Positions 33,144-40,040 of a stretch of 45,428 nucleotides of DNA are shown here, piece by piece. The stretch is from GWA2-44-9 sp964429675 (GTDB taxonomy: Bacteria > Patescibacteriota > Minisyncoccia > 2-02-FULL-40-12 > GWA2-44-9): NCBI GenBank assembly GCA_964429675.1, contig CAYSDF010000001.1, forward strand, positions 1 through 45,428, read 5' to 3'. Below the pieces are notes generated by a model. The model was not told where the DNA came from and searched no databases. It saw only the letters and a list, made by a program, of their open reading frames with translations. The position numbers were made by a program, and so were the translations under genes. How positions within the stretch are numbered: the first letter of the stretch is position 1; each line of letters opens with the position of its first letter.

Positions 33144-33967
33144 TATTCCCACCTATCTCTAATTGACTGGCTTGTTTCGGTGATGTTCTCGTCCTCGAAC
33201 GGTTCGAACTTATCTCTTCTCTGGAGAGTGACTTCTCGGTTACTGATTGGGTAATAGACATTCAAAGTCCCTTGATGATTCAGAACGTATATCCCCCGCT
33301 CGAAGTCTTTATACCCTTCGATGACCCAAGAGTTTTCACAGATTTCACTGTCTTGATTGACCCCAGACCAGTCGTTGGTATATTCCCCGGATTTGTGGGT
33401 GTGGTCGATTTTTATTTCTACTTCTTCAAACTTGATGACTTTGCCTCCCGCTGCTAGAAGTCTCATACAGATATCGTACTCCCACTTTCCGTAAAGATAT
33501 CTTCTGTCAATCCCGTGCATTTTCTCAAGAGTAAATCGATTCATAAATCCGATTTGAGCCATCTGCGGAGTATTGAGGTTACGGGCAAAGAATCGATGGT
33601 CGTTTAAATCGTTATTCTTACACTGAGGGTCAAGGGTCTTTATGGCAAGGATAGTAGTATCGTTTTGTTTTGTGGCAAATTCGTATATTTTATCTAGAGC
33701 ATTTGGCGGAAACTCACAGTCATCGCTTATCCAACCGATAATATCCCCAGTACACTTTCTTCTGGCAATCTCATAACACTGAGCCGGTTTGATGTTCTTA
33801 GTCTGGATATATTTTAGCATTGGATACTTTTCGAGAATCTCCTGAATGACCACTGGTTCAATGTACCCAGAGAATACGACTTCATAGGGAATCGTATTTA
33901 ATTTAAGTGAATCGAGTAACCTTTCCCATAAGAACGGACGGACTGCACTGGCAAACAGACTTATCAT
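33143..33967 (-). CDS. Glycosyltransferase B1 (paralogue of the one at 29375)
   Basis: The ATG at 33967 has AAAGGAG five bases ahead and overlaps the SDR stop as ATGA; the longer frame from 34000 is not needed. The 274-residue product has ISLFASAVRPFLWERL, NIKPAQCYEIARRKCTG, GWISDDCEFP (Asp82-Asp83), HGIDRRYLYGKWEYDICMR and DKFEPFEDENI, in the same order as B2. It belongs to the translationally coupled sugar operon. Confidence 0.8.
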   Translation of the reverse strand: MISLFASAVRPFLWERLLDSLKLNTIPYEVVFSGYIEPVVIQEILEKYPMLKYIQTKNIKPAQCYEIARRKCTGDIIGWISDDCEFPPNALDKIYEFATKQNDTTILAIKTLDPQCKNNDLNDHRFFARNLNTPQMAQIGFMNRFTLEKMHGIDRRYLYGKWEYDICMRLLAAGGKVIKFEEVEIKIDHTHKSGEYTNDWSGVNQDSEICENSWVIEGYKDFERGIYVLNHQGTLNVYYPISNREVTLQRRDKFEPFEDENITETSQSIRDRWE

Positions 33968-34917
33968 TTTAACTCCTTTCGGTAGGTATCTAAAAGCCAT
34001 TGAACGCTTTCTTCAATGGTATATTTAGGCTTCCATTCTGAAATGGTATCGAATTTCGTCGTATCGGGGACTTGGCGGGTGACATCGACCGGTCTTAAAA
34101 GAGTGGTATCTTGAGTGGAAATAATGGGGACTTTGGCAAATGATTTTATTAGTTCAAGGAATTCTCCGACTTCCATAATGGTTGCTCCCCCGATGTTGTA
34201 GTTTTCTCCGATGACACATCTTTCGCAAGCAACCCAGTAAGCCGCCATAGCATCACGAACATCGATGATGTTACGAATAGAATTAAGATTTCCGTGTTTG
34301 AGGACTCCCCCCTGTCTTTCGATTTGGACAATCTGCCAAGCGAACGCCGAAGCGAATAAATCACGGCGGCGAGGGTTAATATAAGCAAACATCCTTGTAG
34401 TAATAACACGTAGGCCCCAACTTTGATGATACGCATAAGCTAAACTCTCCTGTGCTAATTTACTCACGCTATAAGGGTTGACCGGCTTCAAAGGATGCTC
34501 TTCGGTTATTGGAAGAATCACCGGATTACCATAGACCTCTGAGGTGGAACACATCTGGACGAGGGTCTCCGGACAGACCATTCGAATAGCTTCGAGAAGA
34601 TTCGCTGTTCCGATGATGTTGTTGTTGATGACGGCTAAAGGTGTCTCAAAGCATTTCTTGACGTTAGCAAAAGAAGCCAAATGAAAGATTCTATCGGGTA
34701 CAATGATTTTCAAGGCCCGTATCACTGAAGATAAATCAAGTAAGTCCGCTTCTAAGATATGGACTTTATCTTTGACCGCCTCGATGTTCGCCAGCGTGCC
34801 CGCACTGTGCCACCGGTGAAGTCCCCAGACCTCGTAGTCGAGATGGTTCTCAAGAATGTATTCGGCCAAGTAACTTCCGCCTGACCCCGTGATTCCGGTG
34901 ATGAGACATTTTTTCAT
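33964..34917 (-). CDS. NAD(P)-dependent sugar dehydratase/reductase (GDP-mannose 4,6-dehydratase-like SDR)
   Basis: This 317-residue extended SDR has the Rossmann glycine motif TGITGSGG (G8-x-x-G11-x-x-G14), DLLDLSSV, HLASFANV, the catalytic CSTSEVYG (Thr125-Ser126-Glu127) and Y149-x-x-x-K153. The end, RPVDVTRQVPDTTKFD..WKPKYTIEES, is typical of GDP-mannose 4,6-dehydratase and the related 4-reductase. It would make a 4-keto-6-deoxy or 6-deoxy nucleotide sugar, the kind of substrate used by the C-methyltransferase downstream. The start is well supported (AAAGGAG seven bases ahead). Confidence 0.85.
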   Translation of the reverse strand: MKKCLITGITGSGGSYLAEYILENHLDYEVWGLHRWHSAGTLANIEAVKDKVHILEADLLDLSSVIRALKIIVPDRIFHLASFANVKKCFETPLAVINNNIIGTANLLEAIRMVCPETLVQMCSTSEVYGNPVILPITEEHPLKPVNPYSVSKLAQESLAYAYHQSWGLRVITTRMFAYINPRRRDLFASAFAWQIVQIERQGGVLKHGNLNSIRNIIDVRDAMAAYWVACERCVIGENYNIGGATIMEVGEFLELIKSFAKVPIISTQDTTLLRPVDVTRQVPDTTKFDTISEWKPKYTIEESVQWLLDTYRKELK

Positions 34918-35282
34918 TATTTCTCCTTTGTTTCGTGATATTGTAAAAAAAATGGAGTGTAGGTCATTCGAGAAAATCCTAAATCATCAGTGGTGCCGTG
35001 CCACTGTACAAGGGCGGTAGGATTAAAGGAACGCTTTTTCTTCTTCTGGTACCATCTTCGGTCAGCGGCATTTTTTTTATCTTTATTCTCTTTACGCCAA
35101 TTTCGGTTATAGGCGAGCTTCTTTTTATATCTCCGTTCTTCCCGGATTTTCTGGTCTTCTTTGTGGCAGAGGATACAGTAACTAGCCATCATTGGAGTCC
35201 GGTTCCCTAGTCTGCGGAGTTTAAGTCTGGTATATTTAGGATATTCGGTTGTTCCGCACTTAGAGCAGGGACGACGAACCAT
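34917..35282 (-). CDS. Cys-rich basic zinc-finger protein
   Basis: This 121-residue protein starts RRPCSKCGTTEYPKY and has a second CILCHK knuckle about 33 residues on, followed by a very basic helix (REERRYKKKLAYNRNWRKENKDKKN). The pattern resembles the zinc part of phage HNH-like or late regulatory proteins but no HNH catalytic residues are seen. It is unexpected inside a sugar operon. It overlaps both neighbours. Confidence 0.6.
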   Translation of the reverse strand: MVRRPCSKCGTTEYPKYTRLKLRRLGNRTPMMASYCILCHKEDQKIREERRYKKKLAYNRNWRKENKDKKNAADRRWYQKKKKRSFNPTALVQWHGTTDDLGFSRMTYTPFFLQYHETKEK

Positions 35283-35889
35283 ACTTTATCTTTCTTAAAT
35301 CTTTTTCAAATTGAAGGCCTATCCACATGGCAAAAGCTGAACCGTCTTTTTTAAATTGTTCTCTGGAATTTGTTTTTTGATACACAGCATCAGCGAGAGA
35401 GTTATCAGTTATCATTGTATCGTAGTTAGTGAATGGTTGTTTAATAAAATGTTTGTGTTCGATAATCACATTCTTGAAGTAATGCAATTTTCCCAAGTTA
35501 TCACCGATACACATCCAAACGTTATCCCCGTAAAGAAAGTCTACCGCCGGAAGCTGCAACCATCCTAAAGCTCTCGGTAAATCCCCATTAATTACGGAAA
35601 TTGTGCATAATCCTTTTTTTAGGAATCCATCGTTGGCATAGGCTATGCCGTCACTTTTAAGAGTTTCATCCCATCCTTTTGTATGGTAAATGAAATCATC
35701 ATTGGCGATGTGGTACCATCCGTAGTCCGGATTTTCCCGGAAGACCTTATTGATGATTTCCGTGGTCGTTCCGGGAGTGGTATCTACGATTAAATCCGAA
35801 CAAGTCTGGGTTTCTTCCCAGCTTTTCTTCATTTCTTCTAGACGTTTCGGGCGAATAGAAGGACAAATGGTTAAGACTCTATCTTTCAA
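35260..35889 (-). CDS. Glycosyltransferase-like protein, first in the sugar operon
   Basis: The 209-residue product starts with TTG (GGAGAAAAT ahead) 11 bases inside the PEP-CTERM gene. It has RVLTICPSIRPKRLEEM, the same strand-then-IRP opening as the other transferases, and GWYHIANDDFIYHTKGWDE with Asn63-Asp64-Asp65 at the usual metal-site position. It is shorter than the others and lacks their C-terminal blocks. Coupling to the PEP-CTERM gene suggests that this protein or its glycan could be the target. Confidence 0.7.
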   Translation of the reverse strand: MKDRVLTICPSIRPKRLEEMKKSWEETQTCSDLIVDTTPGTTTEIINKVFRENPDYGWYHIANDDFIYHTKGWDETLKSDGIAYANDGFLKKGLCTISVINGDLPRALGWLQLPAVDFLYGDNVWMCIGDNLGKLHYFKNVIIEHKHFIKQPFTNYDTMITDNSLADAVYQKTNSREQFKKDGSAFAMWIGLQFEKDLRKIKYGSSSLL

Positions 35890-36469
35890 ATTTTCTCCGC
35901 ATAAAAAATAGACCAGTTCCTAACAACGCTATAGTAGCCGGTTCCGGGTTATGTCCTACATATTTAAAATCCGATAAGTTGCCGATGGCTTGATGTTCTC
36001 CTCTTTCATAGGCCAACCAATAATTCCCAGCTGGTAACGTAACCCACATACTGGTGGATGGAAAATCATCTTGATAGGTAATTAAGTCAGGCGTGATTGG
36101 AAAAGACACATTAGCTTTAGTTATCTCTTCGTTCGCCTTTGGCAATTCATCTCCTGAGTAGACAAAGAAATTGAAATCAAATAAATCTTCAGACTGGTTG
36201 TCAGAAAAGGCCTCAACATCGACAAGTACCCTATCAATAAAAATAGGCTCCTCAGCCAAAAATTGTTTAGCGAATCCTATCGTACCATTCCCCGTGGGGC
36301 CGTTCACATACCCAGTCCAATCTGAATAATGCCATGTCCCGCCTTCTACTCCGCTATTTAACCACGGGTTTTCGTAGATTGCGTCTACACCTGTAAAATT
36401 AAATGGTACTATCATTGCTTGTGCTTCTGTACAAAACAATAAAACCAGAATTATAATTAAGTATTTCAT
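35879..36469 (-). CDS. Secreted PEP-CTERM protein (exosortase substrate)
   Basis: The 196-residue protein has a Sec signal (Lys2, hydrophobic core, cleavage after AQA at residue 18), a beta-rich body with Trp/Tyr-rich segments (WLNSGVEGGTWHYSDWTGY), and a C-terminal PEP-CTERM signal. That signal has Pro175-Glu-Pro, the hydrophobic ATIALLGTGLFFM and the basic end RRKFER. Such tails are recognised by exosortases of Gram-negative bacteria that also make extracellular polysaccharide. No exosortase gene is seen here, so a host enzyme would be used. The start overlaps the preceding microprotein stop (ATGA) and its end overlaps the sugar operon. Confidence 0.85.
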   Translation of the reverse strand: MKYLIIILVLLFCTEAQAMIVPFNFTGVDAIYENPWLNSGVEGGTWHYSDWTGYVNGPTGNGTIGFAKQFLAEEPIFIDRVLVDVEAFSDNQSEDLFDFNFFVYSGDELPKANEEITKANVSFPITPDLITYQDDFPSTSMWVTLPAGNYWLAYERGEHQAIGNLSDFKYVGHNPEPATIALLGTGLFFMRRKFER

Positions 36470-36627
36470 TTTACTCCTCTTTCTGGTCGTTTTATCCCCT
36501 CAATACATGGTTTAGTTTTCCCTGAATCATCAAACTTATCCGTGAAGACGTACATTGGGAGGTTCTCGCAGAGTCTGAAGGTTGCTAACATTATCATAAT
36601 GAATAATTCGATTTTTAGAATTTTCAT
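36466..36627 (-). CDS. Membrane-leader microprotein (53 residues)
   Basis: The ATG at 36627 has GGAGAAG ahead and overlaps the previous stop; the TGA overlaps the PEP-CTERM start as ATGA. The product has a hydrophobic N-terminal helix (IELFIMIMLATFRLC) that could be a signal or anchor and a polar tail (FTDKFDDSGKTKPCIEG). Exported or membrane-tethered microprotein; function unknown. Confidence 0.6.
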   Translation of the reverse strand: MKILKIELFIMIMLATFRLCENLPMYVFTDKFDDSGKTKPCIEGIKRPERGVK

Positions 36628-36743
36628 TTCTTCTTCTCCAAAAGTTTAATAATTTTATCTAACCTGTTCTCAAAACGATAACCTATCATTGTTAATAAAA
36701 CACATATCATAATTAAAAAAACATCCATCCATATTGAATCCAT
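36624..36743 (-). CDS. Single-pass membrane microprotein (39 residues)
   Basis: The ATG at 36743 follows GGAGGG. The peptide is MDSIWMDVFLIMICVLLTMI, one transmembrane helix, then a short amphipathic charged tail (RFENRLDKIIKLLEKKK). It overlaps the next gene by ATGA. It is likely an inner-membrane peptide expressed with the early operon; role unknown. Confidence 0.6.
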   Translation of the reverse strand: MDSIWMDVFLIMICVLLTMIGYRFENRLDKIIKLLEKKK

Positions 36744-36763
36744 TTCACCAATCCCTCCAGAAG

Positions 36764-37006
36764 TTAATCCCCTCGAGCTGTTCCCTTAAATCTTTTTCTA
36801 ATTTCCACGTTAAATAATCCCATAAAATTTGTTTCCCATCGACCATTAACCCATTTCAAGGGAATGCCACCCATCATCTCAATTAATTCAAGTGTATCTT
36901 TGAGCAGTCTTTTTTTATCGGCGTCGGTTAGCTCGGCATAAGGCGGGTCTATTAATCTTGGGCGACCGTAGTATAAGGCGTCGAGTTTTTCTCGAGCGGT
37001 GGCCAT
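36764..37006 (-). CDS. Hypothetical early protein (80 residues)
   Basis: This 80-residue charged protein (REKLDALYYGRPRLIDPP, then LTDADKKRLLKDTLELIEMMGGIPLKW) has two predicted helices. It starts right after the TAG of the previous gene and lies in a train of small overlapping early genes. Not recognised. Confidence 0.6.
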   Translation of the reverse strand: MATAREKLDALYYGRPRLIDPPYAELTDADKKRLLKDTLELIEMMGGIPLKWVNGRWETNFMGLFNVEIRKRFKGTARGD

Positions 37007-37165
37007 CTATTCATCCTCCTCAATCACCAGAACCGCTTTCTTCATTCTGGCTGATTCAATTATTTCCGGCGGCAATTCACCTTCTGGATAAAAGTGATAA
37101 CAGGTTGCAGTCTTTTCTTCGTCGTTTTGTCTAATGGAAACAATAGCGTATCCTTCAATTCTCAT
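37007..37165 (-). CDS. Small early protein (52 residues)
   Basis: AGGAGG lies five bases before the ATG at 37165. The product (RIEGYAIVSIRQNDEEKTATCYHFYPEGELPPEII) is alpha/beta with an acidic C-terminal EEDE. It ends one base before the next start. Not recognised. Confidence 0.65.
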   Translation of the reverse strand: MRIEGYAIVSIRQNDEEKTATCYHFYPEGELPPEIIESARMKKAVLVIEEDE

Positions 37166-37174
37166 GCGTCCTCC

Positions 37175-37288
37175 TCAATTATTCGGGACTCTCTTTATAA
37201 TCTTCTCACAGTACTTACAGACCTCGACGTCTCCTGCGTATCCCGAACCAAGTGTCGCTTGTGTTATTTTTCCTAATTGCTTAAACAT
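37175..37288 (-). CDS. CxxC microprotein (37 residues)
   Basis: The ATG at 37288 overlaps the stop of the preceding gene and follows AGGGGAGAA. The peptide contains one CKYC knuckle (GDVEVCKYCEKIIKRVP) and may bind metal as a dimer or with a partner. Function unknown. Confidence 0.5.
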   Translation of the reverse strand: MFKQLGKITQATLGSGYAGDVEVCKYCEKIIKRVPNN

Positions 37289-37622
37289 TTTTCTCCCCTT
37301 CCTCTCGTGCTTGCAGGGCGTGGGCGTAGGCTTTTTTGCAAGCGTCTATGGCTGCGTTCCATCCAACATTTTGTTGATGAATAAAATTATCTTGATATGG
37401 AAATTTAGACGGCTTATGTTTCTCCGGCCACTCCACGCAATCCGGCTGGGCGGGGGTTCTAGTATTCCATGCCTTAATCGCTTCTGCTTTTGTATCAAAA
37501 TCATGTTGGGCTAAACAACCACATGGAATAGTATTAGTACAAGAGACAAACCATCCTTCCCATTTTTTAAGCTCAGCTTTCGACCCGCAGAGTGGACACG
37601 GTTTAAGTCGCTCGTTCGTCAT
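37281..37622 (-). CDS. Lar-like restriction-alleviation family protein
   Basis: This 113-residue protein opens with LKPCPLCGSKAELKKWEGWFVSCTN and continues with DFDTKAEAIKAWNTR, the zinc-finger and WN-R pattern of the Lar restriction-alleviation family. Rac-prophage Lar reduces type I restriction; many phage relatives are uncharacterised. The C-terminal half (GWNAAIDACKKAYAHALQA) is a second module often seen in phage versions. GGAGG lies six bases before the ATG. Confidence 0.75.
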   Translation of the reverse strand: MTNERLKPCPLCGSKAELKKWEGWFVSCTNTIPCGCLAQHDFDTKAEAIKAWNTRTPAQPDCVEWPEKHKPSKFPYQDNFIHQQNVGWNAAIDACKKAYAHALQAREEGEKNV

Positions 37623-37827
37623 GGCTAACCTCCGAAATTTGTATATCTTTAATTAATGAGTTATTATCAGCCACAAGTTTGGCTATCTTATCCACCAAGA
37701 AATTGTGCTGTAAATCAAACTCTGAAGGTGTTCCGCTGACAAAAAGACTTGTTACTTCTATTTTGCAGGGAAAATTATGTAATCTACAAAGCGGAAATTT
37801 GATTACTGTTGTTTTAACATTGCTCAT
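37603..37827 (-). CDS. Hypothetical early protein (74 residues)
   Basis: The product has a strand-rich start (VKTTVIKFPLCRLHNFPCKIEVTSLFVSG) and a C-terminal helix (LVDKIAKLVADNNSLIKDI). GAGGAGG precedes the ATG, which lies inside the previous gene. No family is recognised. Confidence 0.6.
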   Translation of the reverse strand: MSNVKTTVIKFPLCRLHNFPCKIEVTSLFVSGTPSEFDLQHNFLVDKIAKLVADNNSLIKDIQISEVSHDERAT

Positions 37828-38302
37828 GGTCGGCCTCCTCGAATATCTTTTTTAGAATCTCGGTGCGGCATTCCTCGTAATATTTAAAAGCCTTTGAATC
37901 AAGTGAACCATACGGATTCTCCGGCACCATCGAACGGAAGTTGGCTAAAAAGTATTGTGTTATATTCTTTATAAATTCATTTGTAGCATGGCTTGATTTA
38001 TACTCAGAATAAACACCAGAAAGTCTATGTTCTTTTTCTGCTCTTTCTAAATTGTTAAGATAACGTGCTATAATTTCGTATATATGCTTCTTCTTCCCCG
38101 GTTCATTCTCCGATATAAGTGGATTTTTAACATTTTTGTTATCTTCATGTTCTTTGCCACAATATATGCAATGTAAAATTCTACAATCAAGATCACTGCC
38201 AGCCCATGCGTGCTTACATTTATCCTTCTCCGCACAGCATTCTTTTAGAATCTTTAATCTTTCAATTAGGTCATCAACTACTTTTATAAGTGAATCATCC
38301 AT
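37814..38302 (-). CDS. Hypothetical early protein with CxxC knuckle
   Basis: From ATG 38302 (AGGAGTGGAA ahead) the product is 162 residues. It has a helical N-terminus (VVDDLIERLKILKECC), a metal-knuckle-like region (CKHAWAGSDLDCRILHCIYCG) and a helical C-terminal half. The in-frame upstream start at 38350 would overlap the previous gene and has no ribosome site. Function unknown. Confidence 0.6.
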   Translation of the reverse strand: MDDSLIKVVDDLIERLKILKECCAEKDKCKHAWAGSDLDCRILHCIYCGKEHEDNKNVKNPLISENEPGKKKHIYEIIARYLNNLERAEKEHRLSGVYSEYKSSHATNEFIKNITQYFLANFRSMVPENPYGSLDSKAFKYYEECRTEILKKIFEEADHEQC

Positions 38303-38564
38303 TTCCACTCCTTTCCTCGTTAAGAATCGGTCGGGGGGAAGGTCTACCATCCCCGTTTATTGCTCTTGGGCTTTCAGGTTCCGTATATTGCGATGTGGAT
38401 TTTTGTCCAGAACCTAACTCTGGTTTTGTTCCACCTATCCGGGGTTGTTCTCGCAGAACATACCGGCCGGTCATAACCATTTCAACCTGCCACCCGACCA
38501 ATTCCGAAATAAGCTCGGCTACTCTTTCGGACGTTATGCCTAAGAGCCACTTTGACATCTCCAC
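38295..38564 (-). CDS. Hypothetical early protein (up to 89 residues)
   Basis: The frame begins with GTG 38564 or ATG 38558 and ends at a TGA that overlaps the next ATG. The N-terminal half (SKWLLGITSERVAELISELVGWQVEMVMTGRY) looks folded; the C-terminal half is Pro/Gly/Ser-rich and probably disordered. No strong ribosome site. Not recognised. Confidence 0.45.
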   Translation of the reverse strand: MEMSKWLLGITSERVAELISELVGWQVEMVMTGRYVLREQPRIGGTKPELGSGQKSTSQYTEPESPRAINGDGRPSPRPILNEERSGNG

Positions 38565-38588
38565 AGTGAGACTTCACTCGAGTTTATT

Positions 38589-38681
38589 CTACGCTGCGCT
38601 TGAGCCATTTAGGTTATGCACCTTGCCGAAATCCTGGGCGTGGAGCAGTTGGAGTTTTTTGTTGGATTCTCCATAATCCAT
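38589..38681 (-). CDS. Possible 30-residue microprotein in a gene-poor gap
   Basis: Between 38565 and 38735 no convincing gene is seen. The best candidate starts at ATG 38681 (or GTG 38699) and encodes a short helical peptide (NKKLQLLHAQDFGKVHNL) ending at TAG 38589-38591. There is no clear ribosome site. A second frame ending at 38609 encodes a Trp/Cys-rich peptide that looks less natural. Confidence 0.25.
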   Translation of the reverse strand: MDYGESNKKLQLLHAQDFGKVHNLNGSSAA

Positions 38682-38735
38682 TTTTTTACTGCCATCCACG
38701 CCGAACAGCTAAACTTCCACATCTTTTCGATGGCA

Positions 38736-39029
38736 TTATTGGATAGAACAAAAAAGACTGTTACTATCTGCTTTATATTCGAAAGAGCTTGATCCACAAA
38801 GAAATTTATTACTATCTTGAGCAGTAGCTTGTAGACCTGTAGAACAATAAATTCTTGGGGAATCCCAATACCAACGATTCCAATGGTCGTGATGAACTTC
38901 TCTTACAACTTCTTTTCCAAACATTTCACTAAGAACTTCTTTTAACTTTTTGCACTCCTCAACAGTCAATTCGACTTCTTTCTTCCCAAGCTGTAAGACT
39001 ATCTTCTTTATTTCTGTCTTATTTTCCAT
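38736..39029 (-). CDS. Hypothetical early protein (97 residues)
   Basis: From ATG 39029 (AGGAGAGTGG ahead) the product has an amphipathic N-terminal part (KKIVLQLGKKEVELTVEECKKLKEVLSEMFG), and a Trp/His-rich, then Cys/Ser-rich C-terminal region with three Cys. Not recognised. An upstream ATG at 39065 lacks a ribosome site. Confidence 0.6.
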   Translation of the reverse strand: MENKTEIKKIVLQLGKKEVELTVEECKKLKEVLSEMFGKEVVREVHHDHWNRWYWDSPRIYCSTGLQATAQDSNKFLCGSSSFEYKADSNSLFCSIQ

Positions 39030-39086
39030 ACCACTCTCCTTTTCTTTGTTGTTCCTCCAACCCACATCTTTGCGAGGGGAGCAGGG

Positions 39087-39221
39087 CTATCTATCATTCC
39101 CCATCATCTGCTTTAATAAAAGAAATTCTAGAAATAGTCTCAATGTTCTTGCATTTTCATCTGAGAGTTCGCAATATCTCTCCCATATCCATTCACTTGT
39201 TGGTAGTGGAATCTTTGTCAT
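39087..39221 (-). CDS. Small early protein (44 residues)
   Basis: The ATG at 39221 follows a GGGGGGATGA sequence. The peptide (PLPTSEWIWERYCELSDENA, then RTLRLFLEFLLLKQMM) is helical and amphipathic. It is too short for family recognition, but its codon pattern and ribosome site support expression. Confidence 0.5.
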   Translation of the reverse strand: MTKIPLPTSEWIWERYCELSDENARTLRLFLEFLLLKQMMGNDR

Positions 39222-39261
39222 TCATCCCCCCTGACGGATTTGTGACGGTTAGGTTGACTCA

Positions 39262-39462
39262 TCACCTTAATTTAATTAACTGAGCAATTAAATATATAAT
39301 CATCATCAATACACATGCCAATGTCACATAAGAATCTATTCCCCACGGAATAGTATAATTTTGCCCAGAGCATATATTCACAATATGATTTTCTCCCCAC
39401 GTAGAATACCTTTGTAAACAATCCCCTATGTGCTGAATATTTGCGTTGATTTGTCCTTCCAT
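39262..39462 (-). CDS. Membrane protein (66 residues)
   Basis: AGAGGATAAAC precedes the ATG. The product has a polar N-terminus with two Cys (IGDCLQRY and NICSGQN) and one C-terminal transmembrane helix (YVTLACVLMMIIYLIAQLI) ending in KLR. Orientation is probably N-out or type III. Function unknown. Confidence 0.6.
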   Translation of the reverse strand: MEGQINANIQHIGDCLQRYSTWGENHIVNICSGQNYTIPWGIDSYVTLACVLMMIIYLIAQLIKLR

Positions 39463-39477
39463 GTTTATCCTCTTTCT

Positions 39478-39660
39478 TTAATCACTCACGCACCCGTCCT
39501 TGTCGTAGACGTCGAGGCCGTCAGGCCATATCACTAACTCTCTTTTCTCTAGCCGGCAGGTGCAGGGCCAGAAATTATGAGAGTTCCAGTGCCAGTTTTT
39601 AGAGTCACACCAGACATTAAGTTCTTTCCGGGAGCCCTGATAGATTTTACGTAGATTCAT
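39478..39660 (-). CDS. Small Trp/Cys-rich early protein (60 residues)
   Basis: From ATG 39660, overlapping the NinG-like stop as ATGA with AGAGGC ahead, the 60-residue product has three Cys and several Trp (VWCDSKNWHWNSHNFWPCTC). It may bind metal. The longer frame from 39720 would run through the preceding gene and is rejected. Confidence 0.55.
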   Translation of the reverse strand: MNLRKIYQGSRKELNVWCDSKNWHWNSHNFWPCTCRLEKRELVIWPDGLDVYDKDGCVSD

Positions 39661-40040
39661 AGTGCCTCTATTTTTTCTTTGTACTCTTCGATAAGCTCTT
39701 GATAGTCTTCTTTTTTCCACTGTTCGATTTTCCCAAGTAGGGCGTGGAGCTCTTCCAGAGTTTCTGTGCCATAAACTTCACGGATTCTCGCACCGTAGAC
39801 CGCAACATTTCCTCGGAGCCAGATGTTGCAGCGGTAACACTGACAGTGATTATTCCGTTCGTGGAAATATAACGGCAGAGGACAGATTGCTCGTTGATAG
39901 TAATGTCCGCATTGAGTAAATCGGATTTCATTTTCTGCACCACAGGTGAAACACACGCCTTTATCTCTTTTTCTGATATATTCACTGAACACCGTCCATA
40001 ACTTGCGTTTGTACCACGCTAGGGTTTTTTCTTTCTTCAC
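39657..40040 (-). CDS. NinG/Rap-like recombination protein
   Basis: The GTG-started 127-residue protein has the NinG layout: basic N-terminus with WTVFSEYIRKRD, CFTCGAENEIRFTQCGHYYQRA, NNHCQCYRCNIWLRGN, and YGARIREVYGTETLEEL. These are the metal-binding Cys/His sites of the lambda Rap (NinG) family, which processes branched recombination intermediates. It lies next to a Cas4-like nuclease and a putative ssDNA-binding protein, forming a recombination block. Confidence 0.85.
   Translation of the reverse strand: MKKEKTLAWYKRKLWTVFSEYIRKRDKGVCFTCGAENEIRFTQCGHYYQRAICPLPLYFHERNNHCQCYRCNIWLRGNVAVYGARIREVYGTETLEELHALLGKIEQWKKEDYQELIEEYKEKIEAL

Noticed and set aside
34149..34436. Second leftward ORF inside the SDR gene
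   Set aside because: It is an out-of-frame shadow of a gene with clear SDR motifs and has no ribosome site.
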